A stretch of DNA of 64,000 nt, from the NCBI RefSeq assembly GCF_000308655.1, contig NZ_BAGC01000026.1:1-64000 (forward strand), read 5' to 3'. Origin of the DNA: Nocardia niigatensis NBRC 100131. Its GTDB lineage: Bacteria > Actinomycetota > Actinomycetes > Mycobacteriales > Mycobacteriaceae. The position numbers and the translations under genes are program-made. The number at the start of each line of letters is the position of its first letter. Position 1 is the first letter of the stretch. Positions 24,173-32,456 of the stretch are shown here, one piece after another. The notes under the pieces are model-generated. The model was not told the DNA's origin and ran no database searches. It worked only from the letters and a program-made list of their open reading frames with translations.

Positions 24173-24213
24173 TTGCTCGGCCACACCGGTCGGATGAAGG
24201 GATTCGCGCGCAC

Positions 24214-25251
24214 ATGACTCAGGCAGCCGTCACCACCGATGCTGTGACCACAGCTGGCGATGACATTCTCGCCATCGCCCGCGAGCAGGTGCTCGAGCGC
24301 GGCGTCGGCCTGACCCAGGACCAGACCCTCGAGGTGCTGCGCCTCGGCGACGACCGGCTCGAGGAGCTGCTCGCCCTGGCGCACGACGTGCGCATGAAGT
24401 GGTGCGGCCCCGAGGTCGAGGTCGAGGGCATCATCTCGCTCAAGACCGGCGGTTGCCCGGAGGACTGCCACTTCTGTTCGCAGTCCGGCCTTTTCCAGTC
24501 CCCGGTGCGCGCGGCGTGGCTGGACATCCCCTCGCTGGTCGAGGCCGCCAAGCAGACCGCCAAGACCGGCGCCACCGAGTTCTGCATCGTGGCCGCGGTG
24601 CGCGGTCCGGACGAGCGGCTGATGGCGCAGGTCGCCGCGGGCGTGGAGGCCATCCGCAACGAGGTCGACATCCAGGTCGCCTGCTCGCTGGGCATGCTGA
24701 ACCAGGAGCAGGTGGATCAGCTGGCGGCCATGGGCGTGCACCGCTACAACCACAACCTGGAGACCGCCCGCTCGCACTTCCCGAACGTGGTCACCACCCA
24801 CACCTACGACGAGCGCTGGGAGACCCTGCGCATGGTGCGCGAGGCCGGCATGGAGGTCTGCTGCGGCGGCATCCTCGGTATGGGCGAAACCCTGGAGCAG
24901 CGTGCGGAATTCGCCGCGGACCTGGCCACGCTGGAGCCGGACGAGGTGCCGCTGAACTTCCTCAACCCGCGCCCGGGTACCCCGTTCGGTGACCTCGAGG
25001 TGCTCCCGGCCGCCGACGCGCTGCGGGCCGTCGCGGCGTTCCGTCTCGCGCTGCCGCGCACCATCCTGCGTTTCGCCGGCGGCCGCGAGATCACCCTCGG
25101 CGACCTGGGCGCCAAGCAGGGCATCCTGGGCGGCATCAACGCCGTCATCGTCGGCAACTACCTGACCACGCTGGGTCGCCCGGCCGAGTCCGATATCGAT
25201 CTGCTCGGCGAGCTCAAGATGCCGATCAAGGCGCTCAACGAAACCCTCTGA
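24214..25251 (+). CDS. bioB: Biotin synthase
   Basis: BioB is the radical SAM enzyme that inserts sulfur into dethiobiotin. In 345 residues it has the CxxxCxxC cluster motif CPEDCHFC (Cys81, 85, 88), the YNHNLETA stretch and GGILGMGE. The auxiliary cluster region and the C-terminal GNYLTT are also present. The ATG lies about 45 bp after the operator. The next gene, bsaP, encodes its auxiliary protein. Confidence 0.97.
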   Translation: MTQAAVTTDAVTTAGDDILAIAREQVLERGVGLTQDQTLEVLRLGDDRLEELLALAHDVRMKWCGPEVEVEGIISLKTGGCPEDCHFCSQSGLFQSPVRAAWLDIPSLVEAAKQTAKTGATEFCIVAAVRGPDERLMAQVAAGVEAIRNEVDIQVACSLGMLNQEQVDQLAAMGVHRYNHNLETARSHFPNVVTTHTYDERWETLRMVREAGMEVCCGGILGMGETLEQRAEFAADLATLEPDEVPLNFLNPRPGTPFGDLEVLPAADALRAVAAFRLALPRTILRFAGGREITLGDLGAKQGILGGINAVIVGNYLTTLGRPAESDIDLLGELKMPIKALNETL

Positions 25252-25347
25252 CACGGCGGGATTGCGCGAAGCCGGTACCGTAGCGGTACGGTCCGGCGCA
25301 GCACGCCCGTATCCCATTGAGACACGAAGGATCCGATCGAGGTGGTC

Positions 25348-25563
25348 GTGGACATCGAGGAGCGCTACAACCCGTTCACGGGGAAGCGAGTGGTTCCGGG
25401 TCTGGCGGATTCGGTACCCGCCGCAGCCGCACTGGGTTTGGAGCCGCCGCGCTTCTGTGAGCAGTGCGGCCGCCGCATGATCGTGCAGGTCAGTCCCGAC
25501 GGCTGGTGGGCGAAATGCTCCCGCCACGGTGTCCTCGACTCCACGAGCCTGGAACACCGCTAG
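25348..25563 (+). CDS. bsaP: Biotin synthase auxiliary protein (Rv1590-type)
   Basis: This 71-residue protein has the family start [17 protein letters not shown] and a metal-binding-type set Cys37-x2-Cys40...Cys57-x2-His60 ([18 protein letters not shown]). It matches the small protein encoded next to bioB in mycobacteria, reported to be required for mycobacterial BioB activity. I place the start at the GTG at 25348, because GAGG lies 5 nt upstream and would overlap the alternative GTG at 25342. The downstream membrane protein gene overlaps its stop by one base. Confidence 0.82.
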   Translation: MDIEERYNPFTGKRVVPGLADSVPAAAALGLEPPRFCEQCGRRMIVQVSPDGWWAKCSRHGVLDSTSLEHR

Positions 25564-26267
25564 TGGCAGCCACACTCACCGCCGAGCCGGGCGGACTACG
25601 CGTCGACGTACTGATGCGGGAGGCCCGCGCGGCGGCGGTGGTGTTCACCGCCCTCGTGGCGGTGAGCGCCCTGGCCGGGGTGGCCTGGGCGTTTCTCGCT
25701 CCTCCGGAGCAGCTGCTGGTGGTGGAACCCGACCGGGGCACCGCCCTCACCGGCGAGAGCATGCATCGTTTCGACGCTCTCGCCATTTTCGTGCTGATCG
25801 GCATCGTGCTCGGTGTGCTCGGCACGGCCGCGGCCTGGCGCTGGCGGCGGGCGCGCGGACCCGTGCTGCTGTCGGGCATTCTGCTCGGCTCACTGGCCGG
25901 CGCCGTCCTGATGAAGGTGGTGGGTGAGGCCGTGGCCGAACGGGTCCACACCCGCCCGCAGCATCCCGCCGTCCACACGATCGTGGAATTCGCTCCGGCA
26001 GTGGAGGGTTGGGCCGCGCTGATCGCTCAGCCGCTGGCCGCGGCCGTGGTGGCGCTGCTGCTCACCGCGCTCAGCACCTCCGATGATCTCGGCACCGGCC
26101 ATTTCCTCCCCTTCGGCGGCAACCGCCCCGAGTCGGCCGTCCTCGCCGTACCCCAGTACAGCTCCGCCATCACCTACGGCCCGTACCCCGGCGGCGCCCA
26201 GCAGGCGCCCGGACCGCGAGAACCCGTGGTGCCCTTCGACGCTCCCGATTCGCACCCCGAATCCTGA
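25563..26267 (+). CDS. DUF2567-type membrane protein downstream of bsaP
   Basis: This is a 234-residue protein with about four membrane segments (VVFTALVAVSALAGVAWAFL, ALAIFVLIGIVLGVLGTAAA, LLSGILLGSLAGAVL, LIAQPLAAAVVALLLTAL) and a Pro-rich cytoplasmic tail. It corresponds to the membrane protein found in the same place after bioB-bsaP in M. tuberculosis (Rv1591). A role in biotin or substrate transport is possible but not shown. Its GTG start overlaps the bsaP TAG by one base. Confidence 0.8.
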   Translation: MAATLTAEPGGLRVDVLMREARAAAVVFTALVAVSALAGVAWAFLAPPEQLLVVEPDRGTALTGESMHRFDALAIFVLIGIVLGVLGTAAAWRWRRARGPVLLSGILLGSLAGAVLMKVVGEAVAERVHTRPQHPAVHTIVEFAPAVEGWAALIAQPLAAAVVALLLTALSTSDDLGTGHFLPFGGNRPESAVLAVPQYSSAITYGPYPGGAQQAPGPREPVVPFDAPDSHPES

Positions 26268-26356
26268 CCCGGCTCCGGCAATATTCGCTGGAGCCCGGGC
26301 GTTCTACCCCCTACCGTGTTCGCGTCCACACGGATCCGATCACCCAGGGGGAACCC

Positions 26357-26527
26357 ATGCAGCCCGCACCTGCCGACCGTGCCGACCCGGCACCGGCGGA
26401 ACGCCCGGACCTGACCGCGTGGCGCCGGCGCCACGAACTCCGCAGATCCAATGCGTCCCAACCCATTCCGAGCGGCCGCCGCTACAAGCGCACCACCAAG
26501 CACCGCGACCGCTCCCAGGACCGCTGA
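26357..26527 (+). CDS. Possible 56-residue basic protein
   Basis: An ATG preceded by GGGGGGAA at good spacing opens 56 codons with an acidic, Ala/Pro-rich first third and a strongly basic last third (RRYKRTTKHRDRSQDR). Codon third positions are GC-rich. I do not recognise a family, and homologues would be needed to confirm it. The 175 bp after it show no further gene. Confidence 0.5.
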   Translation: MQPAPADRADPAPAERPDLTAWRRRHELRRSNASQPIPSGRRYKRTTKHRDRSQDR

Positions 26528-26703
26528 CCCTTCCACCGGTATCCCCGCTCGAGGAGGCGCTCGGCGTCGGCTTCGAAGGCCTCGGGGGTGAGGGTTCGAA
26601 GGTGAACGCGTCGGCCAGCGGCTGGTTGTGCCTCTTGTCACCACCATGGGCCCGTGCGCGAATCCCGGGTCGCGCCCAGCGCCGGTTCGATGCTCGGGTG
26701 CGC

Positions 26704-28011
26704 TCATGAGTCGTGAATCCTGGTGAAGGACAACAGGATTTCGGCGGTGCGCGGTGGATTCTCGACGAACGGGGAGTGCCCGGCGCCGGAGACGGTCTCG
26801 ACCGTCGCGCCGGGAACGGTCCGGTATTCGTCGGTGGAGGTCGCGGTGCGCCAGCGGCGGTCCTGGTCGCCGAAGATCACCAGGAGCGGTTTACCGAGGT
26901 CGGAGAGGCGGTCCGGGAGGGTGCGCCGGGTGATGTAGTCGGTGCTGGCCGCCTCGGTCGCGGTGAGCGCGTGGTAGGTCATGCCGCGCAGGTCGTCGAC
27001 GAACTGCTGGGGAATGGGGGAGGCGTCGCTGGCGAAGGCGCTGGTCAGCGCCTGACGCAGGAGGCCATCGGTGCGAACCTGCCAGATCAGGTCGCCGACA
27101 CCGGGCGTGGTGAGCAGTTGGGACGCCGGGCTTTCCGAGGTGTCGTCGCCCATGGCGGGCCCGGCGTCGATCAGGGCCAGGCCGGTCACCAGATCGGGGC
27201 GCTGCTCGGCGACCGAGGTGGCGACCGCGCCGCCGGTCGAGTGGCCGACGACGAGCGCGTGCCGGATACCGAGCCGATCGAGTACACCCGCGACCCGATG
27301 TCCCTGCTGCGGAATCGAATACTCGTCGCCATCGGGCTTGGCGGATCCACCGTGGCCCAGCAGGTCGACGCGAATGACGTGATAGCCGGACAGCAGCGGC
27401 ACCACCTGATCCCACCAGTGGGCGGAAGCCCCGAGACCGTGGATCAGCACCAGCGCGGGTTCATCGGCCGGGCCGTCCTGGCTGACATGGATGTCCTGAC
27501 CATCGACGCTCACCATCGAATCGCCTGTGGCAGCGGCGCTCTGCGGTGCCGTCACCACCGCGCTGCCGAGGACTAGAAGCACGCTGGTGATGGCGGCCGC
27601 CGCCACGGGGCGTCGAAAGCCGCGCCTCCGGCCGCCCGGGCGGGCCTGCCGCGCCTGCGAATTACGGGCCCGCTGTGTTCGCGCACGGCCGGCGAGCCGA
27701 GGCGGTTCTGGTTGCGTTTGGCGGGAGGGCTGGTGTGGTTCTGGTTGCGTTTGGCGGGGGAGTTGGGGTGGTTCTGATTGCGCTTGGCCGGAGGGCTGGG
27801 TGGTTCTGGTTGCGTTTGGCGGGGGGAGTTGGGGCGGTCTTGCTTGCGCTTGGCCGGAGGGCTGGGGCGGTTTTGCTTGCGCATGGCGGGGGAGACGGTA
27901 CCGCTTTGCTTGCGGAGGGTCCGGGAGACAGGCCTGCTCGTCGGCTGGTTGGTTGGGGAACCAGGTCTGCTCTGCTGGCGGCGGGCCGGGGAGTGCGGCG
28001 GAGGAATTCAC
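26704..28011 (-). CDS. Membrane-anchored alpha/beta hydrolase with a repetitive Pro/Gln-rich N-terminus
   Basis: This is a 435-residue protein. Residues about 1-125 are Pro/Gln/Arg-rich and carry an 11-residue repeat. A basic stretch and a hydrophobic segment follow (VAAAAITSVLLVLGSAVV, about 136-153). The hydrolase domain has LVLIHGLGASAHWWDQV, the nucleophile elbow VGHSTGG, GDQD and the catalytic-type GAGHSPFVENP. The catalytic part is therefore probably outside the membrane, and the repeat inside or processed. No ATG or GTG lies suitably just before the hydrophobic segment, so the long form from the GTG at 28011 is preferred. It is divergent from an AraC regulator, which may control it. 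Confidence 0.7.
   Translation of the reverse strand: MNSSAALPGPPPAEQTWFPNQPADEQACLPDPPQAKRYRLPRHAQAKPPQPSGQAQARPPQLPPPNATRTTQPSGQAQSEPPQLPRQTQPEPHQPSRQTQPEPPRLAGRARTQRARNSQARQARPGGRRRGFRRPVAAAAITSVLLVLGSAVVTAPQSAAATGDSMVSVDGQDIHVSQDGPADEPALVLIHGLGASAHWWDQVVPLLSGYHVIRVDLLGHGGSAKPDGDEYSIPQQGHRVAGVLDRLGIRHALVVGHSTGGAVATSVAEQRPDLVTGLALIDAGPAMGDDTSESPASQLLTTPGVGDLIWQVRTDGLLRQALTSAFASDASPIPQQFVDDLRGMTYHALTATEAASTDYITRRTLPDRLSDLGKPLLVIFGDQDRRWRTATSTDEYRTVPGATVETVSGAGHSPFVENPPRTAEILLSFTRIHDS
27704..27900. repeat. Six tandem 33-bp units inside the hydrolase gene
   Basis: Degenerate units start at 27704, 27737, 27770, 27802, 27836 and 27869, each beginning GGTTCTGGTTGCG or a variant. Four are 33 or 34 bp and two are 32 bp. 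The 32-bp third unit followed by the 34-bp fourth unit makes the protein read that stretch in another frame (PNATRTT) before returning to the normal QTQPEP pattern. The differences lie in G-runs. Confidence 0.85.
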
Positions 28012-28053
28012 GCCTTCACTGTCACCGTCGACCCACCCCGGCGGCTTGAACAA

Positions 28054-28911
28054 ATGTTCCCCGGCCTCCACCATGAAGTCGTGCGCCCCACCGCACCAGA
28101 ACCTGTCTGGGATGTCGTCTGCCCGTCGCGGCCCGGCCGGCTCCCGGGTATCCGCATGGCCGGGTTCCGTGATCACGGCGTGCATCCCGTTGATCAGCTG
28201 GCGCTGCCGCACCCCGATGTCACGCTGGTGTTCGAATTCGGGTCCGGCTCGGTCACCGTCGACGACGGCACGGGCAGCTGCCAGGGCAGCCTGGCCGGTG
28301 GGCTGTGGACCGGTTCCCGGCGCGTGCGCGGCGAGCGGGTCGAATGCGTGCAGGTGCGGTTGTCTCCGCTCATCGCGGGTCCGATCCTGGGCGTCCCCCT
28401 CACCGAATTGTCCGACGCCCTGGTGCCGTTGGAGGCCCTGTGGGGGCGGGAGTGCGAGCTGATCCGCGAACAGCTGGCCGAAACCCCGTCGTGGGAACGA
28501 CGTTTCGACCTGATCGAGACATTGCTCGACCGCCGCTACGCTGCCGCTCCCTCGGCCGACCCCGAGGTGGTCTGGGCCTGGCGCCGCATCCGATCGGGTC
28601 GCGGCCTGGTCCGCGTCGACGCCCTCGCCGACGAGCTCGGCTGGACCCGCAAACGCCTGTGGTCCCGATTCCAGACCCAGCTCGGCCTGCCCCCCAAACG
28701 CGCCGCCACCCTGATCCGCTTCGACCACGCCGTCCACCGCCTCGCCGCCGGCGCCGACCCCGCCCGCGTCGCCGCCGAAACCGGCTACGCCGACCAATCC
28801 CACCTCCACCGGGACATCGTCGCCTTCTCCGGCATCACCCCCACAGCCGTAGCCGTAGCCTCCTGGCTCACCGTCGACGACATAGCCTGGCCCACCACCC
28901 CGCCCCACTGA
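28054..28911 (+). CDS. AraC-family transcriptional regulator
   Basis: This 285-residue protein has an N-terminal sensor-like domain (VFEFGSGSVTVDDGTGS, VRLSPLIAGPILGV). Its AraC HTH domain occupies about 185-275, with the first helix-turn-helix at LVRVDALADELGWTRKRLW and the second at PARVAAETGYADQSHLHRD. The PLxFxG-like elements of AraC domains are recognisable. The ATG at 28054 is the first start of the conserved frame. It is divergent from the hydrolase gene and 56 bp upstream of the methyltransferase gene, either of which could be its target. Confidence 0.87.
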   Translation: MFPGLHHEVVRPTAPEPVWDVVCPSRPGRLPGIRMAGFRDHGVHPVDQLALPHPDVTLVFEFGSGSVTVDDGTGSCQGSLAGGLWTGSRRVRGERVECVQVRLSPLIAGPILGVPLTELSDALVPLEALWGRECELIREQLAETPSWERRFDLIETLLDRRYAAAPSADPEVVWAWRRIRSGRGLVRVDALADELGWTRKRLWSRFQTQLGLPPKRAATLIRFDHAVHRLAAGADPARVAAETGYADQSHLHRDIVAFSGITPTAVAVASWLTVDDIAWPTTPPH

Positions 28912-28967
28912 CCCCGGAAACGGACCCCGGCTCGCAGCCGGAAACACGCAGCGGCACAGTGGATCCC

Positions 28968-29966
28968 ATGGGAGGTGCAGATGACATCGAATCGATCCGC
29001 CGCATGGCCGGGCTGGCCACGCCCATGGCGCTGCGCGTAGCGGTAACCCTGGGCCTACCGGATCAGCTTGCCGGGGAGGGCGTTCCGGTCGAGGAAGTGG
29101 CGCGCAGGGTTGGCGCCGACCCGGTCGCGCTCGGACTTCTGCTCGATCATCTGGTAACACTCGGAGTTGTCGAACAGGTCGGCTCTGGTTACCGCACAAC
29201 GGATTTCGGTGCACACCTGAGAGCCGACGCCGACAATGGATTGACCGAGCTACTGGACCTGAACGCTGCCGGCGGCCGAGCCGAACTGGCATTCGTGGAG
29301 CTCGCACACAGCATCTCCGGCGGGGGAGCGGCCTACTCGCTCCGATACGGCCAGGACTTCTGGGCCGACCTGGCCGAGTATCCCGCACTGCGTGACTCTT
29401 TCGATCGCCAAATGACCTGGCGGATCCGCGAGCAGATTCCGCGGCTCGTCGCCGGGTTCGACTGGTCCCGGTTCGCCACGATCGTCGACGTGGGAGGCGG
29501 CCGGGGGAGTGTCCTCGCCGCCATCCTGGCGGCGAACCCGGGGATGCGAGGCCATCTGGTCGACCTGGAACCCACGGCCGCCGTGGCCGAAGGCGCCTTC
29601 GTGGCTCACGGTGTCCGGGACCGGGCGGAGGTCACGGCGGGCAGCTTCTTCGATCCGCTCCCGGCCGGGGCACAGGCCTATCTGCTGGTCGACATTCTGC
29701 ACGACTGGGATGACACGCACGCTCACCGCATTCTGCAGCGGTGCGTCCAGGCTGCCGGTCCCGGTGGACGGTTGCTGGTCGTCGAACCGGTCGGGGATCG
29801 TTGGGCGGGAAGCGAATTCAATCTCGCGATGCTGGTTATGTACGGGGGCAGGGAACGCCGGATCGACGAGTTCCGCGCGCTCTGCGGACCACACGGACTG
29901 GTGCTGGACGCCGTTGTCGACCTGACCGGGCAGCGCTGTCTGCTGGAATTCCGGGTCGAGGGGTAG
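28968..29966 (+). CDS. SAM-dependent O-methyltransferase (caffeate/CrtF-like)
   Basis: This 332-residue class I O-methyltransferase has an N-terminal winged-helix dimerisation domain (residues 1-90, LGLPDQLAGEGVPVEEVARRVG). Its catalytic domain has the SAM-binding VDVGGGRGSVLAAIL and the motif HDWDD, followed by ILQRCVQAAGPGGRLLVVEP. The family methylates aromatic or polyketide hydroxyl groups in secondary metabolism. No other biosynthetic gene lies nearby, so the substrate is unknown. A GTG 9 nt upstream is an alternative start. Confidence 0.88.
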   Translation: MGGADDIESIRRMAGLATPMALRVAVTLGLPDQLAGEGVPVEEVARRVGADPVALGLLLDHLVTLGVVEQVGSGYRTTDFGAHLRADADNGLTELLDLNAAGGRAELAFVELAHSISGGGAAYSLRYGQDFWADLAEYPALRDSFDRQMTWRIREQIPRLVAGFDWSRFATIVDVGGGRGSVLAAILAANPGMRGHLVDLEPTAAVAEGAFVAHGVRDRAEVTAGSFFDPLPAGAQAYLLVDILHDWDDTHAHRILQRCVQAAGPGGRLLVVEPVGDRWAGSEFNLAMLVMYGGRERRIDEFRALCGPHGLVLDAVVDLTGQRCLLEFRVEG

Positions 29967-30017
29967 CGGCGACGCGGATCGGAAATTGCACGCGGTCCGA
30001 TTTGCCAGGGTCAGCGG

Positions 30018-30506
30018 CTATCGGTGCGAATCCGGCACGGGGAAGCCGAATTTGGTTGCCATGGCCTGCACATCGGCGCGGTCCTCCGCTGCCGGCGGAT
30101 ACGCGGTCTTGAAGGTGAACATCCACCGCGCGGCGATGCAATCCACCTTCTCGCCGTCGATAATGCCTGTGCCGGTGAGGGATTCGGCGGTATATTCGAT
30201 TCCGTACGCGACGTCACCGTCGGCGTCGTGCGCGAAGACATGGATATCGACCGACTGCTCCGCAGACCTGGTCATGACGTAGTTCCACGGCGTATCCCCG
30301 GGCCGGGGATCATCGAGATAGCCCATGCCGGTGAGTATTTCGCGCACCCGGTCGGCGGTATCGCGATGCACCGCGATATCCAGGTCGCCGTGCGGCCGCG
30401 TCTGTTCGCCCAGGAGCGCGTCCACGCACCAGCCGCCGTCGATCCAGATGGTGATACCCGCCCGGGCGCAGGTCCGGTGCAGGTCGAGCACATCGGCCGC
30501 TTCCAT
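30018..30506 (-). CDS. Nucleotidyltransferase-fold protein (lincosamide/aminoglycoside NTase-like)
   Basis: This 162-residue single-domain protein has the pol-beta-type signature GGWCVDALLGEQTRPHGD followed by LDIAV. The GGW motif and the D-x-D metal ligands match small LnuA/AadB-like antibiotic nucleotidyltransferases and many uncharacterised relatives. Drug activity cannot be inferred from the sequence alone. It lies 41 bp downstream of nrtR on the same strand and may be co-transcribed. Confidence 0.75.
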   Translation of the reverse strand: MEAADVLDLHRTCARAGITIWIDGGWCVDALLGEQTRPHGDLDIAVHRDTADRVREILTGMGYLDDPRPGDTPWNYVMTRSAEQSVDIHVFAHDADGDVAYGIEYTAESLTGTGIIDGEKVDCIAARWMFTFKTAYPPAAEDRADVQAMATKFGFPVPDSHR

Positions 30507-30547
30507 ATCGGTCAGCGTAGGGCAGGCCGGCCGCCGTCGGGCCCGGT

Positions 30548-31306
30548 TCAGCTCGGCGGCCGCAGCGCGGCGAATTCGTCGGTCACCCGGATCACGGAGT
30601 CGCTGAAGCGGTAGACGGCGGCGGGCCGCCCGCCCGCGCGGCCGGGGGAGGCCGTCGCGCCCGTCGGCGTGATCACCTTGCGGCGGGTCAGCACTCGCTG
30701 CAGGTTGGTGGTATCGACGTCGTATCCCAGTGCCGCGCAGTAGATCTCGCGCAGTGTCGACATGGTGAAGGTGTCCGGCGCCAGTCCGAACGCGATATTC
30801 GTGTAGGAAAGCTTGGCGGCCAGCCGATTTCGCGCATGCCGGACGACCGTGCCGTGGTCGAAGGACATGGCGGGCAGATCCGACACCGGATGCCAGCGGG
30901 TGTCGGGCGGCAGTACCGGTTCCGCGGTGAGCGGGACCAGACCCAGGTAGGCCGAGGCGATCCGCCGATCTCCGGGCACCCGGTCGGGATCGCTGAACAC
31001 CCACACCTGCTCCAGGTGCGTCAACTCCCGCACATCCACCTTCTCGGCGAGTTGCCGCGCCGCCGAGGCGTCGAGGTCCTCGTCGTCGCGCAGCCGGCCG
31101 CCGGGCAGTGACCAGGTCCCCTTGGCGGGGTCGAGCGCCCGCTCCCATACCAGCACCGCCAATTCCGTGCGCTGACCGGGCGGACACCGGTCCGGCGTCG
31201 CGCTGCGCGAGGTTATAACGCCTTCACCTGCACGGATGGTGTCAGGGAAGCGACGAACCTGGAACACGGCGGTGAGCGTTTCGTGGATGGTGCTACGATG
31301 GGCCAC
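30548..31306 (-). CDS. nrtR: Nudix-related transcriptional regulator of NAD synthesis
   Basis: This 252-residue protein has a Nudix-like domain (about 10-160) and a C-terminal winged helix (about 165-250, ALGYDVDTTNLQRVLTRRKVI). The Nudix box is degenerate: after SLPGGRLRDDED the REUxEE core reads RQLAEK, as expected for a sensor that binds ADP-ribose-type ligands rather than hydrolysing them. NrtR proteins repress NAD genes. Here it is divergent from nadA, with a perfect palindrome touching its start codon. A -10-like TAGGAT lies 7 nt before the GTG, so the message is probably leaderless. Confidence 0.88.
   Translation of the reverse strand: MAHRSTIHETLTAVFQVRRFPDTIRAGEGVITSRSATPDRCPPGQRTELAVLVWERALDPAKGTWSLPGGRLRDDEDLDASAARQLAEKVDVRELTHLEQVWVFSDPDRVPGDRRIASAYLGLVPLTAEPVLPPDTRWHPVSDLPAMSFDHGTVVRHARNRLAAKLSYTNIAFGLAPDTFTMSTLREIYCAALGYDVDTTNLQRVLTRRKVITPTGATASPGRAGGRPAAVYRFSDSVIRVTDEFAALRPPS
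31291..31299 (+). promoter_or_regulatory. Extended -10 element proposed for nadA-nadB-nadC
   Basis: TGC-TACGAT fits an extended -10. Its transcription start would fall near 31306, directly before the NrtR palindrome, giving a leader of about 75 nt before nadA. Confidence 0.45.
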
Positions 31307-31329
31307 GTTTTCGATCCTAAGTCGAAAAC
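31307..31329. promoter_or_regulatory. Probable NrtR operator
   Basis: GTTTTCGA (31307-31314) and TCGAAAAC (31322-31329) form a perfect 8-bp inverted repeat with a 7-nt spacer, in the 76-bp gap between nrtR and nadA. It abuts the nrtR start codon and contains the nrtR -10-like hexamer. Confidence 0.82.
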
Positions 31330-31382
31330 CGGTTGGATGCGAATCGGCGAGGTTGCCGGCCGCATGAGAGAAGGAGCCAGCC

Positions 31383-32423
31383 ATGGCTGCAGCACAGGGC
31401 GCGACGATGACGTTGACCGAGCGCATCGAGGACGGCCCGTCGGGATATACCGGCGTGGAGGCCACCCCCGAATGGGCGGCGGAGATCAAGCGGCTGGCGC
31501 GCGAGCGCAATGCCACCATCCTGGCGCACAACTACCAGCTGCCGGAGATCCAGGACATCGCCGACCATGTGGGCGACTCGCTGGCCCTGTCCCGGATCGC
31601 CGCGGAGGCGCCCGAGGACACCATCGTCTTCTGCGGCGTGCACTTCATGGCCGAGACCGCCAAGATCCTCAGCCCCGAGAAGACCGTGCTCATCCCGGAT
31701 CAGCGCGCGGGCTGCTCGCTGGCCGACTCCATCACCGCCGAGGAGCTGCGCGACTGGAAGGCCGAGCACCCGGGCGCGCTGGTGGTGTCGTACGTGAACA
31801 CCACCGCCGCCGTGAAGGCACTGACCGACATCTGCTGCACCTCCTCGAACGCCGTCGACGTGGTCGCCTCGATCGACCCCGACCGCGAGGTGCTTTTCCT
31901 GCCGGACCAGTTCCTGGGCGCGCACGTCAAGCGCGTCACCGGCCGCGAGAACATGCACATCTGGATGGGCGAGTGCCACGTGCACGCCGGCATCAACGGT
32001 GACGAGCTCAACGAGCAGGCCCGCACCCACCCCGACGCCGAACTGTTCGTGCACCCCGAATGCGGTTGCGCCACTTCGGCTCTCTACCTGGCGGGCGCCG
32101 GCGAGTTCCCGGCCGACCGGGTGCACATCCTGTCCACCGGCGGCATGATCGACGCCGCCAAGGCCGCGAAATCGAATCAGGTTCTGGTCGCCACCGAGGT
32201 CGGCATGCTGCACCAGCTGCGCAAGGCCGCCCCCGGCATCGACTTCCAGGCCGTCAACGAACGCGCCTCCTGCAAGTACATGAAGATGATCACCCCCGCC
32301 GCTCTGCTCCGCTGCCTGGTGGAGAACCGCGACGAGGTGCACGTCGACGCCGAAACCGCTGCCCTGGCCCGTAATTCGGTCCAGCGCATGATCGAGATCG
32401 GCAACCCCGGCGGAGGCGAATAG
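31383..32423 (+). CDS. nadA: Quinolinate synthase
   Basis: NadA condenses iminoaspartate with dihydroxyacetone phosphate to quinolinate and carries a 4Fe-4S cluster. The 346-residue protein has the typical [25 protein letters not shown] (given here as the opening motif, about 41-65), [14 protein letters not shown], and [12 protein letters not shown] near the C-terminal cluster ligand. AGAAGGAG lies 6 nt before the ATG. It is the first gene of the nad operon. Confidence 0.97.
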   Translation: MAAAQGATMTLTERIEDGPSGYTGVEATPEWAAEIKRLARERNATILAHNYQLPEIQDIADHVGDSLALSRIAAEAPEDTIVFCGVHFMAETAKILSPEKTVLIPDQRAGCSLADSITAEELRDWKAEHPGALVVSYVNTTAAVKALTDICCTSSNAVDVVASIDPDREVLFLPDQFLGAHVKRVTGRENMHIWMGECHVHAGINGDELNEQARTHPDAELFVHPECGCATSALYLAGAGEFPADRVHILSTGGMIDAAKAAKSNQVLVATEVGMLHQLRKAAPGIDFQAVNERASCKYMKMITPAALLRCLVENRDEVHVDAETAALARNSVQRMIEIGNPGGGE

Positions 32424-32456
32424 CCACGTCGTCCCCCGTCTGGGGAGGGATGAGCA

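Noticed and set aside
25252..25347. Riboswitch or attenuator between bioB and bsaP
   Set aside because: There is a short imperfect hairpin (GTACCG/CGGTAC near 25274-25288), but no conserved riboswitch elements; too weak to call.
30018..30506. Calling this an antibiotic-resistance gene
   Set aside because: The GGW and D-x-D motifs show only the nucleotidyltransferase fold; many relatives have no known drug substrate.
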